Shown here: positions 20,400-33,250 of the stretch, in pieces
How the letters are laid out: every line of letters starts with the position of its first letter
Position numbering within the stretch: the first letter of the stretch is position 1
Source: Gracilaria domingensis
Taxonomy: Eukaryota; Rhodophyta; Florideophyceae; Gracilariales; Gracilariaceae
Direction of reading: 5' to 3'
Assembly (NCBI GenBank): GCA_022539475.1
Contig: VCMS01000012.1
Span: forward strand, 1-64,000
Length of the DNA: 64,000 nt
Notes under the pieces: model-generated
Databases searched by the model: none
What the model saw: only the letters and a program-made list of their open reading frames with translations
What the model was told of the DNA's origin: nothing
Program-made: the position numbers and the translations under genes

Positions 20400-23110
20400 T
20401 GAAAAGAGAGACCTGTGCTCTAAAAGATAGTAGTATTGCTCTTCTTTCTTCCTCGTTGATGACATGGCCAAGCAGTTTGATACGGGGCTGTGCGAAATCA
20501 CATTTGGATATTTTTATCTTCAGACTATGACTTGCAAGGATCTCGAGCACCCTGGTTAGGTCGTACAAATGTTCTTCCAGGCTTCTCGAGAAGATAACAA
20601 CGTCGTCTATATAGACGCGAGCAAACTCTACCCCATGAAGGACCGCGTTTATCATCCTTTGAAACGTGGCTGGGGCATTCATGAGACCAAAAGGTATGAC
20701 TTCAAACTGGAAGGTTCCCTGACGACAAACAAAAGTCGTCATTTCTTTGCAGTCATGGGCCATGCGCACCTGCCCGTATCCGGAGAAAAGGTCTAGGGTC
20801 ATGAAGAACGAACAACCACCCAAATCGGCAAAGATTTGTTCCATGTTTGGTAGGGGCCACCTGTCAGGCGTCGTGACCTGGTTCAGAGCTCGATAGTCGA
20901 CACAAAACCGGGGCTTTCCATCCTTCGTATATGCGATGACAACTGGGAAGGACCATGTAGAAGTAGACGGCTTGATAATCCCGGCGAACAACATTTTGTC
21001 AACCTCTTTCCGAACAACTTCGTCATGCTTTGGGGGTAGCCTTCGGACCTTTGAATGAATTGGGGTCTCGACACTCAGGTCAAACCTGTGCGTTCCCGGT
21101 ACGTCAGAGGGCCTAGGATCGTATAAGGACCACGCTATGACATCCAAGTTATCTAGGACAGCAAGGAGGTCCTCTTGTCCACCTTTCGGGAGGTGGGAGA
21201 TCCGTTCTCGGATCACCTCCTCCTTGTCGGTGTCGGGGGGGTAATCACGTCGGTCGAGTCGGTCGAGTGTGCGACCAAGTGAATCTTTCGCAATTACGTC
21301 TTGCAGAGAATACTCAATGTCCTGCGCTGTGCACGTAGGCTCAGCCACAACTCCTTCGTCACGGCTTGGGTCGTCCGGTTGTTCCCCATCTACTGGGGTT
21401 TGGGTGCTACTTTCTTCCGGAGATAGTTCTTCTTCAAATGCTATGACATAACCGCCGGAGTCATCGTCCTCCAGTATTCCTACACGTTTGAGCGTTAGAT
21501 TCTGTGCCTCTAGATGAGGGGGATGCACGGGTGACGGTACTGGATGTCGCAGTTGAACCCGCACGTCCAAGAAGTCAATAACCCACTCGCCTTCGGCTAA
21601 AGGAAGCAGAACTACTTCGTCTCTGATCGGGATAGTAAGGACAGGGTCGCGGTAGAGTGGTGAGCCAATGAGGTCTTCTTCCTCTGGTGAGGAGTCATCC
21701 TCATCGTTACTACCGTCTGGGAACTCCGCCGGGCTCTCACCTACGGGCCCACCGTCAGGAGACCGGACTTCACTGTCCTCGCTGGCCTTATTAGCCCTGG
21801 GTGCAATACTTGTAGGAATCACGACATTCACATCTTCTGGCTGTACGCTGGTATCCGGAGACTCGCTCTGGAAGGAGGAGGGATTGGGTCCGGACCTTTC
21901 TTCGATAGGGGGATCTGCCTGCACTTCTTCCTCCGCGTCTTCGAATCGTCGATCTTCGTCATCATCGTACTGGGAGATCAGCTGGAGTTGCTGACGCGGT
22001 GCTGGCCCGACTGCCACCCTTTCTACCTCTGGAGGAATCCGTGGGCCATCGGATCCGGCAATATGCACATCATTGGTATGAAGATTCTCCCCAAGCTCCG
22101 CGGTCAAACTATCCAGATGAATCTGAGTCCCGATGTACGCCAGGTGAGGTTAGGGCCGTTGGAATCTTCATCATGAGTCGGTCGAGGGGCTTGGACAGAT
22201 ACTTGGGGTCCTTCGGACGGTCCGGCTCGGGTGAGTTGCGGTGTCACATCGGCGGGTTCTTCCTGACCCTCGTTCTCCTCTTCGCCATCCTGGGATCCTG
22301 CTTCTCCATCTCTTTCCATTACTGCCACCAAGGTCACTTCGCCGCCACCAGAGGTTCGCTGCTTTGGAAGAGGGAGGTTAGCAAAGTCCTCCGACTCGTC
22401 TTCCGGATCAGACGAGATAGGATCAGAGTCTGACGTGAAATCTTCGCTATCGGTCTCAGACAACGGGACAAATGCTTCTAATCCGGAACGATCGGAGTCG
22501 AGTCCTATAAGGACGTGCTTCTTGTTGTAACTCATGGTGACTTCTTGCGTGCCAAGATCGATACAGGCATACAGCTTTTCCAGCGTAAGATTCCGGATGA
22601 TTACATTGAAGGGGGGTTTTTCGATAACAAGGAACTCGAGGCCTACTCGGAGGTCATCGAACCTTACAGGAACGCCCTCTAGAGTACCACCCATGCGGGC
22701 AACATTACCATCAGCCACTTTACTTGTCCTCTCCGTGGGGTTTGGAGTCAGTAGCAAATGGTGTGCTAGCTCTGCTGATATTACATTCGGGACAGCGCCC
22801 GAGTCCAAAAGGGCTTGGGCCATTGTCCCATATACTGTAATAGGCAAAACCCTAAGACGAGATTTTTCACGCTCGACCTGGGTAGCATTGACCTTTCTGG
22901 TCGTCGAACGGCCAGAGATGATTCGACGCAAATCTTTCTTGGCCGTATTGGCGTCCCCGCGAATGAGTTGACCGAATGTGAGCCCAGTCAGGGCATTCGC
23001 GAGCTCCTCCATCACTCTTTACTTTCCATTGTGCTCTTGGAGCATTGACTCACCAGAGAGCTTCTTTGTGGAGGTCTTCTTAGGCTTTCCAGACCGATTA
23101 CGCGGAGCTG
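20400..23110 (-). mobile_element. Ty3/gypsy fragment (gag end, protease, RT)
   Basis: Minus strand. Right to left: a short gag-like Lys-rich end, a retropepsin with ALLDSGAVPNVIS, a long acidic linker, and a gypsy RT with RFCVDYRALNQVT, MTLDLFSGYGQV, IPFGLMNAPATFQRMIN and the VYIDDVVIFS active site. The sequence ends abruptly after the RT near 20450. RNase H, integrase and LTRs are absent, so it is a truncated fossil. It abuts the truncated HAD homologue. Confidence 0.9.
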
Positions 23111-23138
23111 AGCGAATCAAGCGAAATAGAGTGTCACT

Positions 23139-23951
23139 AGCTGAAGAGACTTGGCGGAAATTTCACCCAACACCTTGTCTAAGTTCATACATGCCAATGG
23201 TTACGGTATATTAAGTTCCGTTGATGGAACGTTGAGAAGAGAAGGAGAGTCAATTCCAGAAGACGTTTTGAAGTGTATGAAGTTCATTGACGAACGTGTT
23301 GGTTTCGGACTTGTCACAGAGGGTGATGTGGGCAACGTGGAGGGGAAAATGAAAGGACTCGGAGACTACAACTTTGGTGTGTCGGCGAATCATGGTGCTT
23401 TCCTCCATTTCTCTGACGAGAGAGAAAGTAAGGCTACATTCAATGATCAGACCCTTGACCACACTGTTGGAGGACTACTGTTCCTGGCAAGGGATTTGAA
23501 TAGGAGGCATGGTATTGTAAATGATGATGAGAAGGGGTTCGTGGAGACCAGAAGTGATAGTGGCCTTCCCAATTTCGTGTACAACAAACTGTGGCAGTGG
23601 AGAGAAGAAGTGGATTCTGCTATTGGGGACCTGTTGCAGGAGATAGATGCGTTTGTTATCTATCCCGGCCATAAAAGTTGCGAGATTGTGGACAAGCGAT
23701 ACACAAAAAGAAGCGGAGGAGCAAATCTTGTAGATAATGAACCGAGATTTATTGATACGGATGACGTCGTGACGTTCAGAAGTGCTTTGAGCGACGGTCC
23801 TTTGCATAAGGTAGGTGTGTACGGCGTTTACGTAAAAGAAGAGGTGTATCCCGCGTGGAGTACAAAACCTGTTGGAAAGCGTGGAGGATGTACATTCGAC
23901 AATTATACTGGTCGCTCTGTTGTACGGCTACGAGGAAAAGCAGCACGATAA
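23139..23951 (+). pseudogene. HAD-superfamily phosphatase homologue, 5'-truncated, catalytic residues lost
   Basis: Clearly paralogous to the next gene: shared strings include DGTLRR, CMK(F/Y)I, RVGFG, DSGLPNF and SDGPL(H/Y). No ATG precedes the homologous region, and upstream sequence belongs to the gypsy fragment, so the 5' end is gone. In motif I the first catalytic Asp is replaced (SSVDGTL for SDIDGTL). In motif IV, FGNDSNDGP has become FRSALSDGP. The segment between motif III and IV is shorter than in the paralogue. The ~260-codon frame is otherwise open, so it could be young, or retained as a pseudo-enzyme. Its 3' end overlaps the end of the other copy on the opposite strand. Confidence 0.75.
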
Positions 23952-25146
23952 AACACACCAAAAATGGTAAGGGGGTATTGAGATATATACGATCCTTTTA
24001 TTACTGAGGTTCTAACTCCTAACAAACTATTAGAGACATCGTAGCACTTGAAACAAATTCCGGGAGCATTTCTAAACCATTGACACCTGCATTTTCTGTA
24101 TCCGTACAGTTCTTCCACTCTTCTGATGGTCTCATGCACGTCCTCTACCCCATCAGCAAGGTATGTTACGGCTGGTATAGGGTCGTCTCCCTTCATATGA
24201 ACTGCCAGGTTTTCCATTTCATATAGAGGACCATCATTGGAATCATTCCCGAAAGCAAGGATTAAATGTGTTTCGAACTGGCGGTCGTTTTCAACCAAGG
24301 CCAGCGCCCCACCCCTAGCAAAACCCGTTGTCATTGAATCATAATGAGGCGGTGAATGAAATTGATGCCTTTCAATAAAATGTAAGGGCATTTTCGAGGA
24401 ATTCAATTTTTTCAAAAAATCACACTCATAGAAATGTCATTGAAACAAGAACTTACTTATATTTCAATGACGTTGCTCATATTACCTTATTAAATCAGTC
24501 ATCTTGTCTGCAAGTCTACTGAAAACGCTTTTAGGTTTCCCTTAACGAGTTGTGCCTGGGCACTGTTTTTCGTGAAACGAATGTCCCCTATGTCACAGTT
24601 TTTATCTTGAGGGTACGCAGCCAAGCTTGGAAAGGATGTCAACACTTTTGTAATACCGGAGTTGACTTCTGGTTTCCGCTTCGACAGTCCATTGTACGTG
24701 AAGTTAGGGAGTCCACTGTCTTTTCTAGTGCTCACAACTGCTTCTTGACGCTCTTTGACAAGTCCATGCGATTCATTTAATGAGAGTGCAAGTCTCTCAA
24801 GTTCGGCTGCACATCTTTCGTAGCCTTCCCTGTCAAGATTTTGATCAATTTCAGTACCATTGGATAATCTCACCCGGGCACCTTGGTTTACAGAGATGCC
24901 AAAAGTGTAGCCACTCAGGTGCTCCATGAAACTCTCGACACCCTCTATACCCCGCCCAGTAGCAATTCCGAAACCAACGCGTGCATTGATGTACTTCATG
25001 CATTTGACTGTTTTGGCAGGAATGTTGTCCCCAGCTCTTCTCAGAGTACCGTCAATATCACTAATCACAGCGTAGCAATTTTCGACTATTTCGTTAGCTA
25101 GCTGCTGAGGAATTACTTTTTGGGCTCTAACTTCTGAGTTATACAT
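23903..25146 (-). CDS. HAD-superfamily phosphatase (Cof/HAD-IIB-like), two exons
   Basis: The first exon runs from an ATG at 25146 to near 24520. Motif I is AVISDIDGTLRR, followed by KYINARVGFGIATGRG (motif II region with its Thr/Gly) and a GISVNQGARVR strand. The second exon lies below ~24415 and has GFARGGALALVE and motif IV LAFGNDSNDGPLYE, then an AVHMKGDDPIPAVTYLADG segment typical of HAD-IIB caps and tails. The intron lies between about 24420 and 24520; a GTAGAC donor at 24519 fits the frame, and the acceptor was not decided. HAD-IIB enzymes dephosphorylate sugars and related small metabolites. The substrate cannot be told from the sequence. It is convergent with the truncated paralogue. 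Confidence 0.75.
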
Positions 25147-26150
25147 GTTTTGAAAGCTTTCGAAAGGGTTCGTTTTGCAAATGGGTGTGGGTATACGATT
25201 GAGAAGGATGTGATTGATGTTCACAAGGTGTTTCGTAATATAAAAAGAGTCTATGAACCACCATATACGGGTATTGTAGTACTGTTTTAAAACGTTACTA
25301 GGACGAGAAGCTTTTGCATCGATTTGCAGCAAAGAAAGGAAGATTTAGTCCTAACTTATATGTACGGGATCAAGTGGGAAAAGAAAACTATGAATATCTT
25401 CAACATGAGCTTAGAAATGAACGAGAGTAAAACGACCTCCATTAGAGGTTGAAGCCCATAAGTGGTGTACCTTACTTTATACGGGTGCCCCAAGTATTAC
25501 AAAGGCTTAGTTCTTCAGAAATATCACAATTTTTGTACTTGTTTCGTTACCAGTATCGTGCACTTTAATGATATGGAATGACCATTTTCCATCTAGCAAA
25601 AGCTTAGCGAGGTATTAGTGATAAGGGATGTAGGATTTAAAAGGGCATATTTGAACCGCAGAAGGACGAACAATATAAGTAATGTAAAAGGAACAGGTCG
25701 TTTAGATAAAGTATGTTTTATGTGCAACTATCTTCAAAAGCTTCGTCCCCACACCAATAAGGTCTAGAACACCGAAACGTAATGTGTTCTAACCTCAAAG
25801 CTGGGTGATGGGGATGGGGATAACTTTTCCTTAACAACTTTGACCTAGTTTATATGAAAAGGAGCTAGGTCACCGCCTAAGATGTTTCTTTCTTGGCGGG
25901 AAAAGTCGTAGAAGTACGCGTTCCTAAACTCAAAGTCGGAGAAAGAAGTAAGGAACCCCACGAGAGTTTTCCCATATGCAAGAAGTCGCCGAACGGTTTC
26001 TTCCAGGTTGAAAGTAGTACCTGTCTTAAGCGAAACTATCTTCAACAACTATTTCATTATTGTGAGCACAACCGTACTGCACTCCGTAGTCACTACGTTC
26101 ATAGGAATGAAACCTCTTGAGGCCCCGACGATGTTGAACGCGGACAGCCA
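25147..26150. other. No gene seen
   Basis: AT-rich intergenic DNA. A 67-codon minus-strand ORF at 25845-26048 lacks any recognisable pattern. Confidence 0.5.
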
Positions 26151-26783
26151 CTAGAGCGTCTCATAATAGCTTACGAGATATGTGTCTTCGTCGACAACCC
26201 CGCAAGTGAGACCCATAGACCTAAACCTGTCTGCGACGTTGGAGGCCCACTTTCCTGTTGCGACAGTGAGACCATCCGGACTTTGAGGAGTGACACCATC
26301 CTGTGAAGCTGCGTTTCTTGAGAGGACACCAACGTATAGAACAACTTTTGAACATTTGTCCACACCGAGCTTCGAAAGCAATGGTATGATGTCTCCATTC
26401 TGAAAGAAAACGAGATTCTCTATGAGCGAATAAGGGCAAGCCTGAACTACGGTCTCCAGGGTGTTCGTTCTTTCGCAAACTAGCATCGGTACATCAGAAA
26501 GATGAGAGGTAGCAGCCATGCTGCAGAATTATTGTGCAGAAATGACCATATCTTGTTCGTTCGCTAGCATGGTATCTATACGCTCCTTTCCAACGATAAT
26601 GGCCCGAATCCTTCGGGTCGGAGATGAGGCCTGGGGGACGTCAGAGTATCTGGGACTCGGAGACGGAGTCGGAGGCACATCGGACTGGGAGTTCATTGCA
26701 AATGTTCGATTGTTTTTGTGTGAGGATAAAGATGGAAGATACGGCGGAGAACTGCTGGGGTAAACAGTGATACTTAAGTACAA
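26151..26783 (-). CDS. Hypothetical protein, two in-phase ORFs
   Basis: On the minus strand an 84-codon Pro/Ser-rich frame ending EQDMVISAQ is followed, after a TAA and three codons, by a 122-codon ATG frame in the same phase (MAATSHLSDVPMLVCERTN, then CSKVVLYVGVLS and LVSYYETL). Either the second ATG is the true start, or the frame was once continuous with an N-terminal low-complexity tail. No family recognised. Confidence 0.35.
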
Positions 26784-27725
26784 ACGGTTGGTAAGCGCAG
26801 AACGCGATCATGGTTCACCTTGTGAAAGTGAGCGAAGTGTATGATATGTGATTGTACTGAATGAATGATAGAGCTTGTATGAGACGAGAAGCCACAAAGT
26901 GTGGTGATGTTTTATGAAAAGGAGGTGGAAGAGTAGAAAGTGTACAATGAATGAAACAGAATTCGAACCTGAGTTGTAAAGTACGAGTTACGGGTAGCTT
27001 GAGTACAGGATGAGAGGAGCCATTTTGGCTTCACACATGACGTGAACGGGTTCTATAGCTTCACTCTGATTGCCATAATCTTCTGGTTTTCGAAAGGCTG
27101 GTTAGAGACAGTAGCATAAAATTATTTTTTATTACATTGTTACCTTTATGTGTTGCCACAACTATATTCTCCGTCTCTATTGGAGATGTATTTCTCTTAT
27201 GTCACAATACGGAAAGGATGTGAGAGAACATCAATATATTCTCAGTGGATGTTGAGAGGGAGGGTGAACTACTTTACGGGCTATCATTATTACCCATCTG
27301 GTGTCGAGTGGTGACATATTCCTTTTTTTTCACAACTCACACAGGATGTGACAGAAGAAGAAGATGCCCCCAGTCGAGACGAAGGGAGAGCTACTCTAAG
27401 TACAATCACTAGTCCCCAGCTTGCCTCCACTGGCGATATCTTCCTGTTTTGCCAAAACCACCGAGTGAGGTTATGGCGGAAGAGAAAAATATCGCCGGTC
27501 GAGGCGAGGTCGGTGGAGACTATGTGAGCGTGAAGGAGGGGACAGAGGGGTGGCGTTTAAATAATGGAAGGCGCGGAGGTGTACAGTAGATGTTTTTGCG
27601 GGAATTTGGATGAGGGAAACAGGGACAATCATGGTGCTGGATATAGCCGGTGCGGTTGGACAATGGGGATGGACAGCACAGCGTAACTCGATTGCACTGT
27701 ATCGCCGAGAAAATTTCGATCCATT
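26784..27725. other. No gene seen
   Basis: AT-rich, with short homopolymer runs. Nothing structured was noted. Confidence 0.5.
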
Positions 27726-28599
27726 AACTACTTCTTCTTCTGAAGATCTCGAACGGATATGTGAAGGATGAGGAGCTGTTGGCGCTGTTGGAGGGGAAAA
27801 ACGTACCGCCGACGGCCTCACTAAGGCGGGATGAGGACATGATTACGGCGGCTGGTGGGATGTCGCAGAAGAAGGAAGTGACCGATGAAGGAAAGAAGTG
27901 TGAGACGAGGAAAGGGGATGGTGATGAGGTGGAGAAGGGGGTAGAATTGGAGGTGGAGGGGTGGCAATGGAGAGAAGGGGTGCGGTGCATTTGATTCAGT
28001 TAGAGGTTGGAGACCAGATGGAGAGTGGGGGCGGAGAGGGTCACTGGGAGATGCGGTTTGTGGGGGAGATGAAGACGAGGGTGGAGATGTTGGGGTTGGT
28101 GATGAAGGAGCGACTGGAAGATGACATTGTGGAGATTGTAACGGAAATGGGCGGTGTGGTGCTGAGTGGGGGTGGTAGTGGTGTTTCGGTTGAGGCGATT
28201 TTGAGCCTGCGGAATTCGTTGTCGGTATTGGAAGTGGAGATGAAGAATCATGTGTATGGGACAGTGAAGTGTGCGGTAAGGGAGGTTGGAGAGTTGCGGG
28301 AGGAGAATACGGTTCTGAACGAGAGGTTGGACATGCTGGAGAAGGAGGTGAAGGATCCGGGCAAGAGGCAAAGATTGGTGGAGGAGAAGACGGCTAAAGG
28401 AGGTGTGGAGGGAAAGATGGGAAAGGGAAGTGCGGGAAGGGTGGCGGTGCAGGAGGGGTCCACTGTGACACCGAAGACAAAGGATGGTGGGGTTAGGGAT
28501 GGGAAGAGCCGTCTGAAGAAGAGGCGTAAGGAGATGAAGAAGGGGCCGCGGGAGGGAGTCGGGGTTCCGGTGTTGACGGGGTTTAGGAGTGCGGCATAG
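27726..28599 (+). CDS. Hypothetical acidic/coiled-coil protein, two overlapping frames
   Basis: A 77-codon frame rich in Glu/Lys overlaps a 212-codon frame, beginning at an ATG at 27961, that has a convincing coiled coil (LREENTVLNERLDMLEKEVKD) and a basic tail (SRLKKRRKEMKK). Both are on the plus strand, and a short intron or frame change would join them. The sequence is strongly purine-biased on this strand, which keeps frames open by itself and lowers confidence. No family recognised; a retroelement gag-like role is possible but unsupported. Confidence 0.4.
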
Positions 28600-28970
28600 G
28601 TAGCGCGGACGGCGAAGGGGATTCTGAGGGGAGAGGGGGAGAGAAGGATGGGAGGGATGTGAAGCCGTTTTGGGGCGAGGCCAGTATATGAGAATGGGGA
28701 GAGTTGCCGACCTGACTTCTACAAAATGACGTTTGCGGAGACGGAGAGGGAGAATGCGAACGCGTGAGGGGCGGAAATTGGGTAAAGAGTAAGGGTGGAA
28801 TGGAATGGGAAGAATCGGTGGGATGATTGAGGTGGGATGAGTTGCGACTGGCATTGCAACATGGGAGAAAAGGGAAACGCAAACTATCACCAGCGCAGAT
28901 TTGAGAGAGGGTCGCGGAAAAGAGTGGATGGGGTGGTGCGGCGAAGTAGAACCTCTACAAAAACTAGGGG
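28600..28970. other. Purine-rich intergenic stretch
   Basis: Continues the G/A bias of the preceding ORF without an open frame on the plus strand. Leads into the right-hand gypsy fragment. Confidence 0.4.
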
Positions 28971-28972
28971 AC

Positions 28973-31900
28973 CTAAGAATGAAACTGCGCAAGATGGAAT
29001 TTAATATTCCAAAATTTCTTAATTTTTTTAGTGCCAGCCTCTGCCACCCCCTCGCGCGCCTCAAATAGCCCAAAAACTAGCTTAGTTTCCAAAGCGAACA
29101 GACAATATTCCACTTTGCAGAACACAGACGAATCTGCGTCATGGGCGGTATCTTTATCGCCCGTGATAACCGAACCTTTTCTGGAAACGCTACTCTTCGC
29201 CAGTGGAGGGCGACGTAGGTCGGCGTCGAGACCAGATTTGGAACCGATAATCGCCACTGGACGGGTGCGGTAGAAGGAAACCTTCCGGAGACCAGGGTAA
29301 ATTGCCTTCACGTATCCGTCGATGAAAGAGGTCCCAAGGAGACATTCGGCACCTATGGTAGGACAGAAAAGGAACCAAGTATGGACCCGAAGATCGCCAA
29401 TCTGTGTGCAGAGAGAAATGATTGCTTTAATATCCATTGGTCGTTTTGATGCATCAGTTATCCATGGACTCCTTCTAACCTTCACCTCGTGTTCTCAACC
29501 AGCCGGTCAAACCCTTAGATGGACCACGTTTGGCCCTGCTGTAGTGTTTAGGACGCTGGTAACGACCCGTGATCCTGAGGCAGTTAGACCAATGGTGTGT
29601 CTCACTTTGTAATTCTCGTTCCGTAGGACACGTATTGGAGAATCCGCTTCCCTGTCCAGTTCGTCACACCATAGTCCGAAACTTCTGTATTCCTTTGGTG
29701 GCATCGATGGTTGAGTATCTGGAGGCCTCTGAAACTCCATTGGACAAATTTCTTCACCTTCAGCGATAACGCTAGAATTCTGAGAGAGGCGGCGCGCCTC
29801 AAGCAGCTCCTCTATGCGGTTTCCGACTGAGCTTTTCCACCGGTGGTGTACGTGTGACCACTGGCCTGCACTTCTTCTGGAACATCCGTCCGGTGTTCTG
29901 AGGTGGCATCATCCACTGGATTCGAAATTGCAATAACTGTTAGAGCCTTCACTGGCATTTCCAATGGTGTGGAGTACCTCGACGTGCCAGCGGACGATGT
30001 ATGCCACGGAGCCTGACGGGTGAAAACTCCTTCGGATCGCCTTGCCTACGAGTTTTCGTTACTTAAGGTCATGAGTTTGTCCTTCGTTTCCTTCGGTAAA
30101 AACGTCATGCAATCGCATGGAGTAACCGTTGACCGGCAAATGTAGCAGGCGTGACGGGGGCGTTTGAAGACGTCTCTTTGAGGTTGGGTAGGAGAATACT
30201 TTGGTGTAGACTGTTCAGGAGGAGTTGTTATTCCCTTTGATGGTATGGAAGGCGCGCCTGAAGCAGCTGAACCAAAGGAAACTGCAAGAACGTTTCCGTC
30301 GTTCTCGTATAAACCGGAGGTACTGCTTTCCGAACTCTCAACCATATGGGCCTGGGAGATTTTCTGGACAGGTGTCGCTTTTTCTCTGGCGTCATTATCA
30401 GTTGACCGGCGGGAATTTCTATAGGTTTTGCCATAAACGTCGTCATAATTCACCAAATACCTGTAGGAGAGGTTGGAATGATCCGTATTGTGATTTCGAA
30501 CGTGCATCCTGATGGCAGGCAGCAATCCAGCGCTGAAGCGCTGCTTCAGTCGATTCTCGTAGAACAAATTCCCACACCTAAAGGCCTTTCTCCAAAGCTG
30601 GTCAGCGTAATCTTTCTCGGTTACGTTCGAACCTTGCCTGTAGGATATGCCTTCCTGATGGGCGTCCATAATGACTTCATCCTTCGCATATGTTCCAAAA
30701 TGTATTGCACAACCTCCGGATAGGACCTAGGGAGTTCCCGATCGGTTGCATCGACGGGATCCGTAGTTACAGAGATCTTAGAAACCACATGTTTGTACGC
30801 TTGCCCATGGAGGAAAAACTGAAAAAGATACAGAGCGGCACCCTCGTCGACGTCGTTCTGATCACAAGCCGTGCGGAACAGACTGAGAAACATAAGGATA
30901 GAAATGGAGTTCGATCCCGAAAACTTTTCCGTTATGGCTTGCTGCATCCGTTTGGCCCATCTGGAGACATTTTCGGCCACCGAGCTGGAGTATCGAGCTG
31001 ACCGATCGACCAGGTGATACGTGCGATAGTCCAATACTCTTTTTAAGAGTTCATTAGTTGTTACCAACGGTTTGAGGCGTCAAACAGCCGCCTCATCCGT
31101 CCCTGAGCCACTGGAATTCGACGAATCCGAATCGGACTCGCTACCACTGGAGTTCCTCTGACTCTTCCTCTGGTTCTTCGTCATCTTCCATATGATACTT
31201 CTCTTCTTCCTGCAGTCAGAACTTCTAGCTTCCAATGGCCCCTCTTGATCTTCAGCCTCCAAATCAATGGCTGCTCGGGGGCCCTGAACCTCGGTGTACC
31301 TTACGCGTGGCACGGTCATTAGGCCTTCTTGCCGAGCGACGTCTCTTTTGGCACCTGGATGTGCGCCCGATTGGTCTACCTGCGGTTGAACCCGGCGAGA
31401 GGCTGGCAAAGCAGCTACTACCGGTGGTTTGGAACGGGGTTGCCATACAGATACCAATGGATTACTTTGAATTACACCCACGGAGGGCGGCGGGCCTACC
31501 TGGCGACTCACCTCACTACGGATACCTAAGCCAAGCGAGTCCACGAAAGCGGCGGACTCGAGAACTTTTGGTAGGACACGTTCTGCCAGTTTTTCGGCGT
31601 GCTCAGCGAGAGTGACAGACACTCGGAGATCCACAAGGGTTTTGACTCGAGCGTGAAGCATCTCTCGAACCTTCGGCAATAAGACATCGGCAAGTCCATC
31701 GGTAATTACTGAACCAAGGGTGTCCTGCGGTTCTGCCTGTGGTGTGTTGAGTTGCGAGCGGAACTCGTCGAGCCGTTCTCGGAGTCTTCGGCCGAAGAAG
31801 CGTCACGATTAATCCTCTCGGGATTATCCACTGGTGTGAGGAGATTAACCTGTGGCTGCGAACAGGTACTCCGACGATCACTCACGTTGTCGCCAGAGGT

Positions 31901-32115
31901 CCCAGCGACATCAGCGAGCGGCGGGGGAGTTCCGATGGCTTGAGTTTCGGGTGTACGAGGGTCTTTTTGAATGGATTGATTGTTATCCATGAAGGGGGTT
32001 GCTTGCGTTACCATTCCGTCGGTAGTCCAGATCCAATTGTAGAATTCCGGTAGTTTGTCTTTAAAAGAGATCTTTCTTCACTTCCGTGCGGAATTCTAGG
32101 TCGGGAGACCAGAAA
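28973..32115 (-). mobile_element. Ty3/gypsy fragment related to the large element (gag and protease)
   Basis: Minus strand, same family as the 11.5-kb element. The gag segment matches it closely (LDYRTYHLVDRSARY versus VDYRTYRLENRQAEY; ACDQN; LFQFFLHGQA versus LFQFYLTGQA). The protease segment does too (SVLNTTAGPNVV, ECLLGTSFIDGYVKAIYP, PVAIIG). A zinc-knuckle-like CYICRSTVTPCDC lies between them. RT, RNase H and integrase are missing. A primer-binding-site-like string TGGTCTCCCGAC lies at its right end next to the LTR, as in the large element. A broken, truncated fossil. Confidence 0.85.
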
Positions 32116-33250
32116 TGTAGTATAGTGGCACGGGGCATTAACCATGGGAAGAACGGTGCAAAGGAAGAAAGGCCAATGGCGAGACCACTAGTAAAAAGGT
32201 GCAATGGGCGCGCGCTATGTGTCGTGCCTACAGGAGACGGCGGGCGACGTAGCGAAAGCTTGAAAACCTGAAAGTCTTCGGTACTTGCTAACCTATGGGG
32301 TCAGATAGTTGCCATTGGGTCTCTTACTTTGCCACAGGAGGGAGGCGCAGCTCGAGCAGTAAGTAACGGCCTCGAGACGACTCGAACTCGACCGGGGTCC
32401 ACTGTAACGTAGTGCACCACGTGAATTACCTACAATATATATGGTACAAAAAGTACTAGTTAGAAAATAGGAAACCACTGGGGCCCAACAAAGCTATACG
32501 TGTTCCACACGTAGTCATCACTACGAGCATCTCCTGCCATCCCCGAGGTGCAGGTAGATAATCCTGAGGATTCAAAATATCACAAAAAGCAACAAGAAAC
32601 ATGTACAGACAGGGCCGAGAACAACCTTGGGAACGGGAAAGAACAGAAAACAACAGAAAACAAACAATAAATATAACCGTAGGTAAACGGGAACTCTTCA
32701 GACACGCGAGGTGGATAAGTACTACCGTAGAAGGCACCGAAGCTCTTCTAGAAGAAGTCGCGATCCCTCGCAGGCGAAATACGTAGTGGCGAACACTCGG
32801 TTATCTTATCTGCTCAAGAGAGTGGCTGCAAGACCAACCCTTAAGTAACGATCATTATTATATCTTACAATACCAGCTATACCGGTACATATCCGGACAC
32901 TATACTACACGATTACCGTGCTTCCCGGTTTAGAGATAAGTCGGCGCAAGCTGACACATCCACCACCTGAAAACCTGATGTGTTCACCATCCGGGCCAAC
33001 ACACGATACTTTGCTCTGCGACCTTCAACTCAATCCTCACTATTCTGAGGCAACACTATGGGAAACCCATTAAAACTGCAAAATTCAGCGCAGGCGCGAC
33101 CAAAAATTCGGGCGCTTTGCATTACAGGTACTAACAGACATGTATGTGATGTTGGAGGATGACGAATTGATAAATATGGTGACGTGTCTGGAGACGAACT
33201 GGCGGAAGAAGAGCATGGGAGCAACGGCATCTAAGCCATTTATATAGTAC
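32116..33250 (-). repeat. Probable 5' LTR of the minus-strand gypsy fragment (outer limit unknown)
   Basis: The inner edge is defined by tgtagtatag next to the primer-binding string. A minus-strand TATATAAAT near 33240 would suit an LTR promoter. No second copy is in the window, so the outer boundary is a guess. Confidence 0.4.

Noticed and set aside
28000-29073. 357-codon minus-strand ORF
   Set aside because: His/Pro/Arg-rich shadow of a purine-rich strand.
32601-32786. Short plus ORF in the putative LTR
   Set aside because: 61 codons, Arg/Glu-rich, no supporting signal.
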